In this document: positions 8,668 to 18,161 of the stretch, one piece after another
Numbering within the stretch: position 1 is the first letter of the stretch
Layout: every line of letters begins with the position of its first letter
Origin: an uncultured Clostridia bacterium
Lineage (GTDB): Bacteria > Bacillota > Clostridia > Monoglobales > Monoglobaceae
Reading direction: 5' to 3'
Assembly (NCBI GenBank): GCA_947625905.1
Contig: CANQQJ010000012.1
Location: forward strand, 1-64,000
DNA: 64,000 bases
Notes under the pieces: model-generated
What the model was told of the DNA's origin: nothing
Seen by the model: only the letters and a program-made list of their open reading frames with translations
Database searches by the model: none
Made by a program: the position numbers and the translations under genes

Positions 8668-8707
8668 AACTCCGATAATCGTTTTGATTATCGGGGTTCT
8701 CTTTTCT
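8668..8707 (+). terminator. Intrinsic terminator after tRNA
   Basis: A 13-bp stem (8668-8680 with 8686-8698, one G-T pair) encloses a GTTTT loop and is followed by CTCTTTTCTT. It begins 17 bp after the encoded CCA. Confidence 0.85.
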
Positions 8708-8781
8708 TACGTCTTATAGCAGAGTCAGAGTTCGGTAAACTCATGAATCGTAATATTATTGCCGCTTGACAATATTTCTTG

Positions 8782-10095
8782 TTATAATACCTGTTTCAAC
8801 AACTCTGCCGCGCTTTCTTCCGAGGGGTCATTGGTTCCCAGCTCTCCGCGGAAGGCACGGGCGAGGATGGATTTTTTCATGGTTTCGATTTGATCTAAAA
8901 CAGTTTCGGCAGCTTCTTTTGCTTGCTGTGTCGTTTTTAGAATATTATCTAAAATCCTCACAATTTCTTTCTGCTCTAATGTTGAAGGTAGATTAATTTG
9001 ATATTGCTCCAGAAAACTTTTCGGAACACGTTGTTGGCCTACGGCTCCGGCCATTACTGCTTTTGCCTGATCTCGAAATGATTGACTGCGAATCATATGA
9101 TATAAATAGCGGTTGAATAATTTATCTCCACAGCGTAACACAAAGAACTCTGTTGTTCCAAAGCCAATGTCATTTACGAGTTTCTCAATAATTGCGGACT
9201 TTCCGTTTTCCATGCAGGGGGTGATTTTAGCAAATACTACGTCACCTTCCAAAAAGCTAGTAAATCCTCTGCGCACTTCCTTCAATAATCTGGTTTGAGG
9301 GTCTGTTATTGCTCCGTATATTTCAGATAATGAGGACATCGGGAAAAAAGATACCTCTAAATCATCCGGGAAATTTTTAGTATTTAACTTCGATGGATTG
9401 ACTTTGCAGACGTCTGACAATGTCACATTTTTCCAGTTATTTAAATCAATATGGTGTATTTCTCGCCACTGCGCTGTAAGTTCTCCCATAAACGCCTTAT
9501 GCAGAATCGCTGCTTTACGGGTTTCAAAACCGTCTATCACGGCCTGCGCCTTTTCTTTCGCCTCGTCCAGTTTGGCAAACAGGCTTTCTATGCGGTCAAC
9601 AATACGCTGTTGCTCCGTTAAGGGTATCAAAGGAACAGGATATTTCTCAAATGCCTGTACTGTAACTTGAGGTTGAGCTGTTCCCGAAATCAACGATGTA
9701 ATATTAAGCGCAGAAAATAGATAATATATATATTCCATATTCACATTTTGAATCTTGCTTTTCATAATTAGAGAATTACTTGTAACATATGAATATGGAA
9801 GTGAACGGTTCATTGTTCCGCTATAAGCACCGCGGCAGCTCATAATTGCCTGCGGTTTTTCAAACATATAAGAGCTGTAAAAACCAATTTGTCCATTTGC
9901 ACCAAAAACCGGGTAACCATCTTCTTTTAGTTCTTTAGTAGAAAGGCCCTTGCCATATTCAATATCGAAAATACAAGGCGAATATACCCAGCACCAATTC
10001 TCAGGCACAGAATACGGCTGTTCTTCTATCGGAACAAGGGCCTGTTTCAGCCGTTCCTCTATCGTCAGTTCTTTTTTTTTCTTTCCCCGCGCCAT
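8782..10095 (-). CDS. hsdS: Type I restriction-modification specificity subunit
   Basis: A 437-residue S subunit that sets the DNA target of the HsdM/HsdR complex. It has two target-recognition halves, each followed by a conserved helix: PLTEQQRIVDRIESLFAKLDEAKEKAQ after the first (about residues 155-185) and LEQKEIVRILDNILKTTQQAKEAAE after the second (about 370-400). Each TRD should recognise half of a bipartite sequence; neither half-site can be read from sequence. ATG 10095 starts one base after the hsdM stop (TGATATG). Base composition is AT-richer than the flanking chromosome. It is the last gene of the operon, 131 bp from the tRNA 3' end. Confidence 0.93.
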   Translation of the reverse strand: MARGKKKKELTIEERLKQALVPIEEQPYSVPENWCWVYSPCIFDIEYGKGLSTKELKEDGYPVFGANGQIGFYSSYMFEKPQAIMSCRGAYSGTMNRSLPYSYVTSNSLIMKSKIQNVNMEYIYYLFSALNITSLISGTAQPQVTVQAFEKYPVPLIPLTEQQRIVDRIESLFAKLDEAKEKAQAVIDGFETRKAAILHKAFMGELTAQWREIHHIDLNNWKNVTLSDVCKVNPSKLNTKNFPDDLEVSFFPMSSLSEIYGAITDPQTRLLKEVRRGFTSFLEGDVVFAKITPCMENGKSAIIEKLVNDIGFGTTEFFVLRCGDKLFNRYLYHMIRSQSFRDQAKAVMAGAVGQQRVPKSFLEQYQINLPSTLEQKEIVRILDNILKTTQQAKEAAETVLDQIETMKKSILARAFRGELGTNDPSEESAAELLKQVL

Positions 10096-10096
10096 A

Positions 10097-11518
10097 TCAC
10101 ACCTCTGCGCTTTCCAGCGACTTCAATTCTTTCACAACGCTCATCAGAAGATCTACAGCTTCTTCCAACTGCGCGATGGCTTCTTCACCGCTTTCGATCG
10201 GGTCGGGCAGATCTTCATAGTCAACTATGGAATCATCACGGATCAGGCCCAGGTCCAATCTGTTGCCCTTCTCGGCGATCTGCTCTCTGGTAAATACGTT
10301 CCACCGCTCGTCCTGTACGGCGTGGCGGTCTTTTGCTTCATAGGCAGCTTCAAACTCCGCGAAATGCTCATTCTTCAGCGGGTTGGTCTTGCCAAAGGAC
10401 GGCATATTGGTGCGCATGTCATAGAACCACACTTCCCGAGTGTTGTCTTTGTCGGTCTTTCCTCTGGTAAAGAACAGCACATTGGTCTTTACCCCCTGAG
10501 CGTAGAAAATTCCGGTAGGCAGACGCAGAACCGTGTGCAGGTTACATTTATCCATCAAGTCAACTCGAATCCGCTCACCCTCACCCTCCGCAAACAGGAC
10601 GTTATCGGGAAACACCACGGCGGCGCGGGCTTTTCCGTCCGCTTTCAAGCTGCGGTAAATGTGCTGCAGGAAGTTCAGCTGCTTATTGACGGTGGTGAAT
10701 GTAAAGTCATCACGGGTGGCGCGTTCGCCGCCTTTTTTGTTGCCAAACGGAGGATTTGCCAAGACGACATCATAGCCCTTCATGGATTTCCCCAAATTGG
10801 ACAAGGTATCGCCTAAAATGATCTCTCCATCTATATCATGGAGCATGGCGTTCATCAGCGCCAAACGGTGGGTATCAGGGACAAGCTCACAGCCTGTAAA
10901 CGCCTTTTTACGTTCAAAAGCCGCCGTATCAGCGTCCAAATCAAAGAAAGAATCCGTCCGGTCTGACACATATTGATGGGCGGCGATCATAAAACCGAAT
11001 GTTCCGCAGGCGGGGTCGTTGCAGCGTTCGCCGACCTGAGGCTTCACAAGTCTCGTCATAACATTGATCAGCACACGGGGCGTAAAATATTGGCCTGCGC
11101 CGGATTTCTTCTCATTGGCGGTTTTCTCCAATAACCCTTCATACAGGTTTCCGAGCCCTTCTTCGCGGGCGGAATACCAATCCAGCCCGTCAATGGTCGT
11201 GATGATTTTTTCCAGATTTTTTGGTTCGTTAATGTAGGTCTTGGCCCCTAGGTAAATTTCCCGCACTCTGCCTGTGCAGTTTTCACCCAAATGCTCCAAC
11301 AGCTCTATATAAAACTTTTTCAGTTCGATACCGCTTTTGGAAGCCAAAGCGTCCCAGCGGTAGGCTTTGGGGATCCGGCTCTCCGCTCCTGTTTCCTTCG
11401 CCATTTTCAAGAACAGTATATAGGTAAGCTCGGTCACATATTCGAGATATGTAATACCGTCATCCCACAGGACGTTACACAGGTTCCAGAGCTTTGATAC
11501 GATTTCTTGTGTGGTCAT
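10097..11518 (-). CDS. hsdM: Type I restriction-modification DNA methyltransferase subunit
   Basis: A 473-residue N6-adenine methyltransferase subunit. An N-terminal HsdM helical domain (about 1-125) precedes the SAM-binding methylase fold: motif I DPACGTFGFMIAA and catalytic motif IV NPPFGNKKGG. ARTDDFTFTT-like and VVFPDNVLFAEGEGERIR segments are typical of the family. It methylates the same bipartite site that HsdS selects and is required for both modification and restriction. The start overlaps the hsdR stop by four bases (ATGA at 11515-11518), indicating translational coupling. Length is normal for the family. Confidence 0.95.
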   Translation of the reverse strand: MTTQEIVSKLWNLCNVLWDDGITYLEYVTELTYILFLKMAKETGAESRIPKAYRWDALASKSGIELKKFYIELLEHLGENCTGRVREIYLGAKTYINEPKNLEKIITTIDGLDWYSAREEGLGNLYEGLLEKTANEKKSGAGQYFTPRVLINVMTRLVKPQVGERCNDPACGTFGFMIAAHQYVSDRTDSFFDLDADTAAFERKKAFTGCELVPDTHRLALMNAMLHDIDGEIILGDTLSNLGKSMKGYDVVLANPPFGNKKGGERATRDDFTFTTVNKQLNFLQHIYRSLKADGKARAAVVFPDNVLFAEGEGERIRVDLMDKCNLHTVLRLPTGIFYAQGVKTNVLFFTRGKTDKDNTREVWFYDMRTNMPSFGKTNPLKNEHFAEFEAAYEAKDRHAVQDERWNVFTREQIAEKGNRLDLGLIRDDSIVDYEDLPDPIESGEEAIAQLEEAVDLLMSVVKELKSLESAEV

Positions 11519-14500
11519 GCTGTTTTTCCTCCGTCGTCGTACAGATACTCGTTGAGTTCCAGCACGATGCTTTCTAATTTATTTCCAAAAACCTTATTGA
11601 TTTTCTTAAATCCGCCCTGCGCTTTAAAACGCCCGTCCTCATCAAAAACGGAGATATTCAAGACGGATTCTTCCAATAAATACTTTTCCATTCTTTTGAC
11701 CCAATTCAATTCCTGCTTGGAAAATCTATGAGCCTTTTTAAGTTTATCCACGGCTTGTCTTATCCGCGCTTCGTGGGAAACGAGCGCGGAGCCGATAGCG
11801 TAACGTCGAATCAGACTGATAATATCCGCGGCAATATCTTCATTTGTCATCTGTGAAATCGCCGTATTAAGCTGCCGAGTCGTAAAACCTTCCCGGTCCA
11901 GCGCCAGCCGCAAGGATTTCAGGCTTTCTCTGGTCAGTTCCTTCGGGCGGGTGCAAATAATATTTAAAGCGGCAATTTCGTTGAGGTTTCTTTTGATATA
12001 TGCCGCGAAGTCATCCAGATAATCTTCGGGCCTGCTTCCTGTGCCATAGCCTCTATTGTGTTCTAACAGCTCATCTTCCGCGTCGGATATTACCACAGGA
12101 TTATTGCCGTTTGCCTTCGTTTCTTGAAGCATTTTGAACACGTCCGTATAAGCCAGGATGCAGTTTCGGGCATCATCCGGTTTGCGCTTTCTAATGTCAG
12201 CGATAAATTGTGTGGGGTCTTGCCCTCCGGTCATGCTGACGAAGTGCTCCATGGCCGTGCTGTCCATGCTGCGCTTTTTCCGCTGCAGTTTGGCAATGAT
12301 CTGGTTTATCTGGTACTGTACATGTTTTTCATCCTCAAGCACTTCCAATCCGTCTAATAGCTGCGTAAACGTCGCCGATGGGTTTGCCACAACCGGTTTC
12401 ATTGTATTGACAGCCTCAAGTGAATCATACACACCGACAGGATCATAAATTTCAAAGTGGGTTTTGTGGATTTCAGGGCATAATCTGGTGGCTCGTCCCA
12501 TCATCTGTTCAAACAGAATACGTGATTTCACACGGCGCATGAACACAAGCGTTGTGATTTCGGGAACATCAATTCCCGTAGTCAGCAGGTCAACCGTGAC
12601 CGCAATGCTTGGAAAACGCTCATTTTTAAAACGTTTTATCGCTTCCTGTACCTTTTTCTTATTTCCGCCGCCGACGCTTCCGGTGATTTTCATAATCGCA
12701 TCGTTGTCAACACCCGTTTGAGAATAAATATCTTTCAGTATTTTGACAATCATATCGGCATGCTGATCATCCACCGCATAGATAAGCGTCTTCCCTTGTT
12801 CTTCCGGACATTCGGGATCAATATCACGGGCAATTTCGGTAAGAACCGTCTTATTAAAGTTTTCCGTGATAACTTGGCGATTGAAAGTGTCAATATCAAA
12901 ATCCAGCTCATCCGAGAGAAGCTCGCTGTTGGTGATCTCTCCTGTAACCGGGTCATAGACGGTAACGGTATCGCCCGCTTTATAATGAATACCGTCTTTT
13001 CCTAATTTTGTGGTTAATTCATGCGGTGCATCATGGTCCACCAAATATCCTTCTATGACAGCTTCTCTATAGGTATATTTGAACACCGGTTGGCCGAAAA
13101 ATTCCGTGGTTTGCAGCGCGGGTGTTGCGGTGAGCGCAATCTTAACAGCTTCGAAGTATTCAACGACGCTGCGATATTTGCTTTGGTAATCGGTTTGATC
13201 TCGATATAAAAGCTCGTCCTCGCCCATCTCCTTGTCCAATATGTAACCTCTGTGCGCCTCGTCAATAATCACAAGGTCATAGTCGGAAACAGCGGGCATC
13301 GTATCCTCGGCATTGTAAAGAATACGTTTTACCATACTTTGAACCGTTGCCACCTGAATACGGGTTTCGCGGTCAATCGTTTTGTCATCAAGCCCTTTGA
13401 CATTATAAATATCATCAAGGGTCATCAAATCTTCCAGTTTGACTTCCTTAAAAACATCTTCCGCCTGTTCTCCCAATGCGTTACGGTCTACAAGAAACAG
13501 AATGCGGCGGAAGCGTTCGGTTTTCAGGAAACGATAAATCAGGCCCAAGATCGTTCTTGTTTTGCCCGTGCCTGTAGCCATTGCCAGAAGGATATTCTGC
13601 TGTCCGTTGATGATCGCATTTTCGGTAGCCTGAATAGCCTTCATCTGATATTCACGCAGATTCAGGCCGTCTTTATCTCTCAGAAGGTCATACGGCATTT
13701 TTTGTAAAGCCCGATTTGCAGTCTCAATATCTTTTTCCAGCAGTTCCATAATACCCGTGGGGCTTATCCAGCCTTTTAATGCCTTTGGCGCATTATCGGG
13801 CAGTCTCAGATCCAAGAACCAAATGCCGCTTTTTGTGTCATATTGTTTCAAATATGGCCTTCCGTTGGTGGCAAAGGTGAACGGAACTTTATAATTGCCC
13901 CATGTACCGATCTGATATTGGGCATCTTTCTCACGAATATTTTCGGAGTACTCCTTGCACTGGTAGTCAATGACAGACGGAATATCTTTATGAATCGCCT
14001 TGGCCTCCATGGTTGCAACCATCCGGTTATCAACAAACAAAGCATAATCCGCATAGCCTTTGTTGCCGACCGTGGAATCGGTAGGCCATTCGGCGATTGC
14101 AATATTACGCCCTTTTTCGGGCCGGGTTCCCTTAGAATAACGCAGATTTTGTGTATCGGCCTCCCAGCCGACTTTGCGGAGCTGTTCATCAATAAGATAT
14201 CGGGTTTCCGCCTCCGTGCGAATCCTTTGGCTTGCCGCCTTGCCCGCCTGTTGCTTTCGGGTTTCTTTCGCTACTTCGGGGGAAGCAGCAGCTGCGGCCT
14301 CTGCCTCATGTACCAGCTTTTCTTCCTGCTCTTGTTCGGCTTGTTTGTCGGCGGCAACAGGCGCAGAATCGTTCCGGGGCATCACAAAAGGCTTGTTTTG
14401 GTAATTCCAATCCCCATAAGTTTGCATAAACCACTCGCACAGGCCGTATGCCATTTGGAGCAATGTTTTACTTTCTTCAACAGAAGCATAGTTTTCATGT

Positions 14501-14781
14501 ACTGCCTTGTTGCGTATTTTTCGGAGTGCATGGAGAATATCCGATAAGTCCCTTGTGATCAATCCTTCCCGTAAAAGCGTGTCAATCCGTGCTGCGGCAG
14601 TATTATCACAGGGCAGTTCCAGACGGTCATATGTAAAAATCAGATTTACGATTGTTTCACCGATCATACCCAATTTCATAAGGCAGGAATTAGCGTCGGA
14701 ATAGCAATATTTTTCTGCCAACTCACCAAAATTGGCCAGCACCGGAAAATGGCTATTCAAAAACTTAAAATTCGATTTCAT
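11515..14781 (-). CDS. hsdR: Type I restriction-modification motor/nuclease subunit
   Basis: A 1088-residue R subunit. Residues about 1-125 form a DUF4145-like helical domain. After an Ala/Glu/Lys-rich linker comes the HSDR_N PD-(D/E)XK nuclease (about 190-330) with DYALFVDNRMVATMEAKA containing the catalytic EAK. The SF2 translocase has Walker A ATGTGKTRTI, the DEAH box IIDEAHRGY, and the motif VI region RVKSRILFEQMMGRATRL. The C-terminal part resembles EcoEI-type R subunits. It is full length with no frameshift. The ATG follows GGAGATTGCC. The gene is first in the operon R-M-S, driven from the promoter at 14884-14912. Lower GC than its neighbours suggests horizontal acquisition. Confidence 0.95.
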   Translation of the reverse strand: MKSNFKFLNSHFPVLANFGELAEKYCYSDANSCLMKLGMIGETIVNLIFTYDRLELPCDNTAAARIDTLLREGLITRDLSDILHALRKIRNKAVHENYASVEESKTLLQMAYGLCEWFMQTYGDWNYQNKPFVMPRNDSAPVAADKQAEQEQEEKLVHEAEAAAAASPEVAKETRKQQAGKAASQRIRTEAETRYLIDEQLRKVGWEADTQNLRYSKGTRPEKGRNIAIAEWPTDSTVGNKGYADYALFVDNRMVATMEAKAIHKDIPSVIDYQCKEYSENIREKDAQYQIGTWGNYKVPFTFATNGRPYLKQYDTKSGIWFLDLRLPDNAPKALKGWISPTGIMELLEKDIETANRALQKMPYDLLRDKDGLNLREYQMKAIQATENAIINGQQNILLAMATGTGKTRTILGLIYRFLKTERFRRILFLVDRNALGEQAEDVFKEVKLEDLMTLDDIYNVKGLDDKTIDRETRIQVATVQSMVKRILYNAEDTMPAVSDYDLVIIDEAHRGYILDKEMGEDELLYRDQTDYQSKYRSVVEYFEAVKIALTATPALQTTEFFGQPVFKYTYREAVIEGYLVDHDAPHELTTKLGKDGIHYKAGDTVTVYDPVTGEITNSELLSDELDFDIDTFNRQVITENFNKTVLTEIARDIDPECPEEQGKTLIYAVDDQHADMIVKILKDIYSQTGVDNDAIMKITGSVGGGNKKKVQEAIKRFKNERFPSIAVTVDLLTTGIDVPEITTLVFMRRVKSRILFEQMMGRATRLCPEIHKTHFEIYDPVGVYDSLEAVNTMKPVVANPSATFTQLLDGLEVLEDEKHVQYQINQIIAKLQRKKRSMDSTAMEHFVSMTGGQDPTQFIADIRKRKPDDARNCILAYTDVFKMLQETKANGNNPVVISDAEDELLEHNRGYGTGSRPEDYLDDFAAYIKRNLNEIAALNIICTRPKELTRESLKSLRLALDREGFTTRQLNTAISQMTNEDIAADIISLIRRYAIGSALVSHEARIRQAVDKLKKAHRFSKQELNWVKRMEKYLLEESVLNISVFDEDGRFKAQGGFKKINKVFGNKLESIVLELNEYLYDDGGKTA

Positions 14782-14883
14782 GGCAATCTCTCCTTAAATG
14801 GGTAGTGTAAAAAAATAGATCTTCTATAATAAATTTCATAATATAGACCGAAAGGTCAATTTTTGACTATTTCGCCTAAATCT

Positions 14884-14912
14884 AATATAACATTGATTTT
14901 TTGACATGTCAA
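14884..14912 (-). promoter_or_regulatory. Promoter of the hsdRMS operon
   Basis: On the minus strand, TTGACA (14912-14907), a 17-bp spacer and TATATT (14889-14884). The predicted leader of about 95 nt contains a small hairpin GACC-GAAA-GGTC at 14846-14857 with a GNRA-type loop, which could be an operator or RNA element; no regulator gene is adjacent. Confidence 0.8.
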
Positions 14913-15026
14913 GAACGTGATCTATATTCGTTCTGTCTTAAACAGGTTTCGGAAAGCGTTTAAGTTTTGAATTTGCGGGTGTTTGGTCCGCCAAAGCGGA
15001 ACCGTGCGGACACTTGTCTCGGCGGT

Positions 15027-15920
15027 TTATTCAAGAAAGCTCTTGCGGAACTGTTTGGGAGAGATATGTTTCGCCTCCCGGAACCGGCGTATAAAATAAC
15101 TTGTGTTGGAGAATCCGACCATCATAGAGATCTCGGTTATGCTCAGATCCGAGGTCGTAAGCAGCGTTTCGGCGGCCGATAACCTCACGTAGTTGAGGTA
15201 ATCGGTAAAACTTTGCTTCATGATCGTTTTAAAAAGCCGCGAAAAATAACTGTAGCTCAGATTGCACAGCTCAGCCATTTCGTGCGCCGTTATGTCATAG
15301 CGATAATTGACCGCAACATAGTCAATAACCTTTTGGCAGCGTTTGATCAGATTTTCATTCACTCCGCTGCTCAGATTCAGATTTATCCCGCGATCGTTCC
15401 AATAGCGCAGGATCCATAAAAATATCCGTCCTATATTTGTGCGCAGCGCCAGCTCGTACCCGTACTTTTTTTCCGTGTATTCACGAAGATTTTCCCTGAA
15501 CAGAGAGGGCAGGAGCGTTTCGGAGATCTCTTCCGCGCGGAACACGCGCTGATGATCAGCGTCGTTCAGAGTGAACGGAAGAATATATTTCATTTCAAAA
15601 GCGCTGGGCAGAGAACTGCAAAGGACCTCGGGCTCAAAACGCATTACCAAATAGGCGCTGATATTATCCGCGCCGCTTTTGCCTCTTATTAGGTGGATCT
15701 CTCCCGAGTTTATCAGCACCATATCGCCCGGCCCGAATTCGTAATGATTTGCGCCGAGCAAAATGTCATGATATCCGCGGTCGCAGTATATAAGCTCGAT
15801 GTATTGATGCACGTGCGCCCGAACAAAAAGGGTTTTCGCTTCGCTCGATTGATAGTGCATAACGATCGATTGATTTGTTCCGTCCTGATTCTTGACGGGG
15901 TTTTCATGCAAAAATTCCAT
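15027..15920 (-). CDS. AraC family transcriptional regulator with cupin sensor domain
   Basis: A 297-residue regulator. The N-terminal half is a cupin-like ligand domain (VRAHVHQYIELIYCDRGYHDILL, FGPGDMVLINSGEIHLI). The C-terminal 100 residues are the double helix-turn-helix of AraC/XylS proteins (ITAHEMAELCNLSYSYFSRLFK, LSITEISMMVGFSNTSYFIRRF). It is divergent from the dehydrogenase/isomerase operon that starts at 16056 and most likely controls it in response to a sugar or glycoside; this is an inference from position. The ATG follows TTGGAGGACGC. Proteins of this type are usually activators of the neighbouring catabolic operon. Confidence 0.93.
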   Translation of the reverse strand: MEFLHENPVKNQDGTNQSIVMHYQSSEAKTLFVRAHVHQYIELIYCDRGYHDILLGANHYEFGPGDMVLINSGEIHLIRGKSGADNISAYLVMRFEPEVLCSSLPSAFEMKYILPFTLNDADHQRVFRAEEISETLLPSLFRENLREYTEKKYGYELALRTNIGRIFLWILRYWNDRGINLNLSSGVNENLIKRCQKVIDYVAVNYRYDITAHEMAELCNLSYSYFSRLFKTIMKQSFTDYLNYVRLSAAETLLTTSDLSITEISMMVGFSNTSYFIRRFREAKHISPKQFRKSFLE

Positions 15921-16055
15921 ACGCGTCCTCCAATTTGATTTGCGCTCCCAAATGACAAAATTTTTATATTTTTAAGTTGTTTTATTATATCATATTATTG
16001 TTAAATATGCTATACTTTTTTAAAAAAATATTTACTATTTCGGAGGTTGTTAATT
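15921..16055 (+). promoter_or_regulatory. Divergent promoter region between araC-type gene and sugar operon
   Basis: An AT-rich 135-bp intergenic region. On the plus strand an extended -10 (TGCTATACT, 16008-16016) has no good -35, as expected for an activator-dependent promoter. On the minus strand TATAAT lies at 15989-15984. The AraC-type binding sites cannot be defined from one copy. Confidence 0.55.
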
Positions 16056-17135
16056 GTGGATAAGAAACTCAGGATCGGTATCATAGGATGCGGCGGGATC
16101 GCCAACGGCAAACATCTGCCCGCCCTTAAGCAAATTCCGGAAGCGGAGATGGTCGCGTTTTGCGACATTATTCCCGAACGCGCCGAAAAGGCGGCAAAGG
16201 AATACGGCATACCCTCCGCCGCGGTATATGAGGATTATACCGAGATGCTTCGCAAAGAGAAGCCGGACGTTGTGCATGTGTGCACGCCGAACAGCTCCCA
16301 CGCCCCCATATCCGTGGCGGCAATGGAGGCGGGATGCCATGTAATGTGCGAAAAGCCGATGGCAAAAACCGTGGAACAGGCCAAAACCATGCTGGACGCG
16401 CAAAAGCGGACCGGAAAGAAGCTGACGATCGGTTATCAGAATCGTTTCCGTCCGGACAGCATTTATTTGAAGCGCGCCTGTGACCGCGGAGATCTGGGTG
16501 AAATTTATTTTGCGAAGGCCCACGCGCTCAGGCGGAGAGCGGTTCCCACCTGGGGCGTTTTTCTTGACGAGGAAAAGCAGGGCGGCGGCCCTCTCATAGA
16601 CATCGGCACGCACTCACTTGATCTGACGCTCTGGTGCATGGATAACTACGAAGTGGAATCCGTGAAAGGCGCCGTGTACAAAAAACTTGGCGATCAGACA
16701 GAGACAGGAAACGCCTGGGGTGATTGGGATCCCCAAAAATACACCGTTGAGGATTCCGCTTTCGCTTTTATTACGATGAAGAACGGAGCCACGATCATTT
16801 TGGAAAGCAGCTGGGCGATCAATATGCTTGACACCCGCGAAGCGTCAACTACTCTGGCGGGAACCAAAGCCGGCGCGGATATGAACGACGGCCTGCGCAT
16901 AAACAGCGTTGATTTTGGAAAGCTGACGATCCTCAAACCGTGTCTGGACGCTGAAGGCGTTGATTTTTACGAAGGCGACAGCACTCCTCCGGGGTATCTT
17001 GAGGCTCGCTGCTGGATAGACGCGGTCCTCAACGACACCGAGCCCGTGGTCAAACCGGAACAGGCCTTTATGGTCACGCGGATATTGGAGGCTGTTTACA
17101 CGAGTGCCAAAACCGGAGAAACGATCAAATTCTGA
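16056..17135 (+). CDS. Gfo/Idh/MocA family NAD(P)-dependent oxidoreductase
   Basis: A 359-residue sugar dehydrogenase: N-terminal Rossmann domain with GIIGCGGIANGKHLPAL, the EKPMAKT motif carrying the conserved Lys, and a C-terminal alpha/beta domain with DIGTHSLDLTLW, where the Asp and His of the family active site sit. Family members oxidise or reduce sugar hydroxyls, including C3 of glycosides. I start at GTG 16056, nine bases after GGAGG; the TTG at 16047 directly abuts that site and is unlikely. It is the first gene of an operon with an isomerase, a second dehydrogenase, a second isomerase and a ThuA-like protein, opposite an AraC regulator. Confidence 0.93.
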   Translation: MDKKLRIGIIGCGGIANGKHLPALKQIPEAEMVAFCDIIPERAEKAAKEYGIPSAAVYEDYTEMLRKEKPDVVHVCTPNSSHAPISVAAMEAGCHVMCEKPMAKTVEQAKTMLDAQKRTGKKLTIGYQNRFRPDSIYLKRACDRGDLGEIYFAKAHALRRRAVPTWGVFLDEEKQGGGPLIDIGTHSLDLTLWCMDNYEVESVKGAVYKKLGDQTETGNAWGDWDPQKYTVEDSAFAFITMKNGATIILESSWAINMLDTREASTTLAGTKAGADMNDGLRINSVDFGKLTILKPCLDAEGVDFYEGDSTPPGYLEARCWIDAVLNDTEPVVKPEQAFMVTRILEAVYTSAKTGETIKF

Positions 17136-17195
17136 TACACGGTCAAAACATAGGCATTTATATATTTTAAGTATATTTTAAGGAGGTTGTTATTT

Positions 17196-18161
17196 ATGAA
17201 ACTCGGAGTTATGAATCCGGTCCTCAATGAGTTTTCGTTTGAGGATGCGCTGAAATATCTTAATTCACTCGGGGTGCAATGTATCGAGATCGGCGCGGGA
17301 GGCTTTCCCGGCGATGCGCATCTCAAGCCCGCCGAGCTGTTGAGCGCGCCGGAAAAAGTTCGGGAGTACAAGGAGCTTGTCGCCAAGTACGGTTTGGAGA
17401 TCGCCGCGATCAGCTGTCACGGCAATCCGCTGCATCCGCAAAAGGAGGCTGCCGAGAAATATCACAACGAATTCAAAAACGCGATCCTTGCCGCGGAAGC
17501 GCTCGGAGTCAAGACGATCATCGGATTTTCGGGCTGCCCGGGCGACTGCGAAAATTCTATGTACCCCAACTGGGTAACCTGCGCGTGGCCCGATTATTTT
17601 GGAAAAATTCTGGATTGGCAATGGAACGAAAAGGTCATTCCTTACTGGAAGGAAATGGCAGAGTTTGCCGAGAGCCACGGCATAGAGCATATCGCGTTTG
17701 AGATGCATCCCGGCTTTGTGGTTTACAATCCCGAAACGCTTCTCAGGCTGCGCGCGGCTGTCGGCGATATTATCGGCGCGAACTTTGACCCCAGCCATTT
17801 GTTCTGGCAGGGCATTGACGCCGTGGCCGCGATAAAAGCGCTCAAAGGCGCCATATATCATTTCCACGCGAAGGACACGCGTATTGATGAGAGCAACACA
17901 AAGGTCAACGGCGTTCTTGACTGCAAAAGCTACGCCGATATTATGAACCGTTCATGGGTCTTCCGCACCGTGGGCTACGGCCACGGCAAAGAGGTATGGA
18001 ACGACATAATCAGCGCGCTGAAGACGGTAGGCTACGACGGTCCCGTGTGCATAGAGCACGAAGACGGACTTATGTCTCCCAAAGAAGGCCTTGAAAAGGC
18101 GGTCGCTTTCTTAAATGATGTGCTGATCTACGAACAGGCGGGTGAAATGTGGTGGGCCTGA
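17196..18161 (+). CDS. Sugar phosphate isomerase/epimerase family protein (AP-endonuclease-2 type TIM barrel)
   Basis: A 321-residue TIM-barrel protein. Metal-binding residues of the xylose-isomerase-like fold are visible: Glu in AFEMHPGF, Asp/His in NFDPSHLFW, His in IYHFHAKD and Glu in VCIEHED. Relatives isomerise or epimerise sugars, dehydrate inosose (IolE), or cleave 3-keto-glycosides in C-glycoside pathways. ATG 17196 follows AGGAGG at 17181-17186; a TTG at 17187 lies too close to it. It ends overlapping the next gene by 13 bp. In this operon it probably acts on the oxidised sugar made by one of the two dehydrogenases. Confidence 0.9.
   Translation: MKLGVMNPVLNEFSFEDALKYLNSLGVQCIEIGAGGFPGDAHLKPAELLSAPEKVREYKELVAKYGLEIAAISCHGNPLHPQKEAAEKYHNEFKNAILAAEALGVKTIIGFSGCPGDCENSMYPNWVTCAWPDYFGKILDWQWNEKVIPYWKEMAEFAESHGIEHIAFEMHPGFVVYNPETLLRLRAAVGDIIGANFDPSHLFWQGIDAVAAIKALKGAIYHFHAKDTRIDESNTKVNGVLDCKSYADIMNRSWVFRTVGYGHGKEVWNDIISALKTVGYDGPVCIEHEDGLMSPKEGLEKAVAFLNDVLIYEQAGEMWWA

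Noticed and set aside
8652-15026. tRNA-integrated genomic island with att sites
   Set aside because: No integrase gene and no copy of the tRNA 3' end could be found on the far side of the restriction-modification operon.
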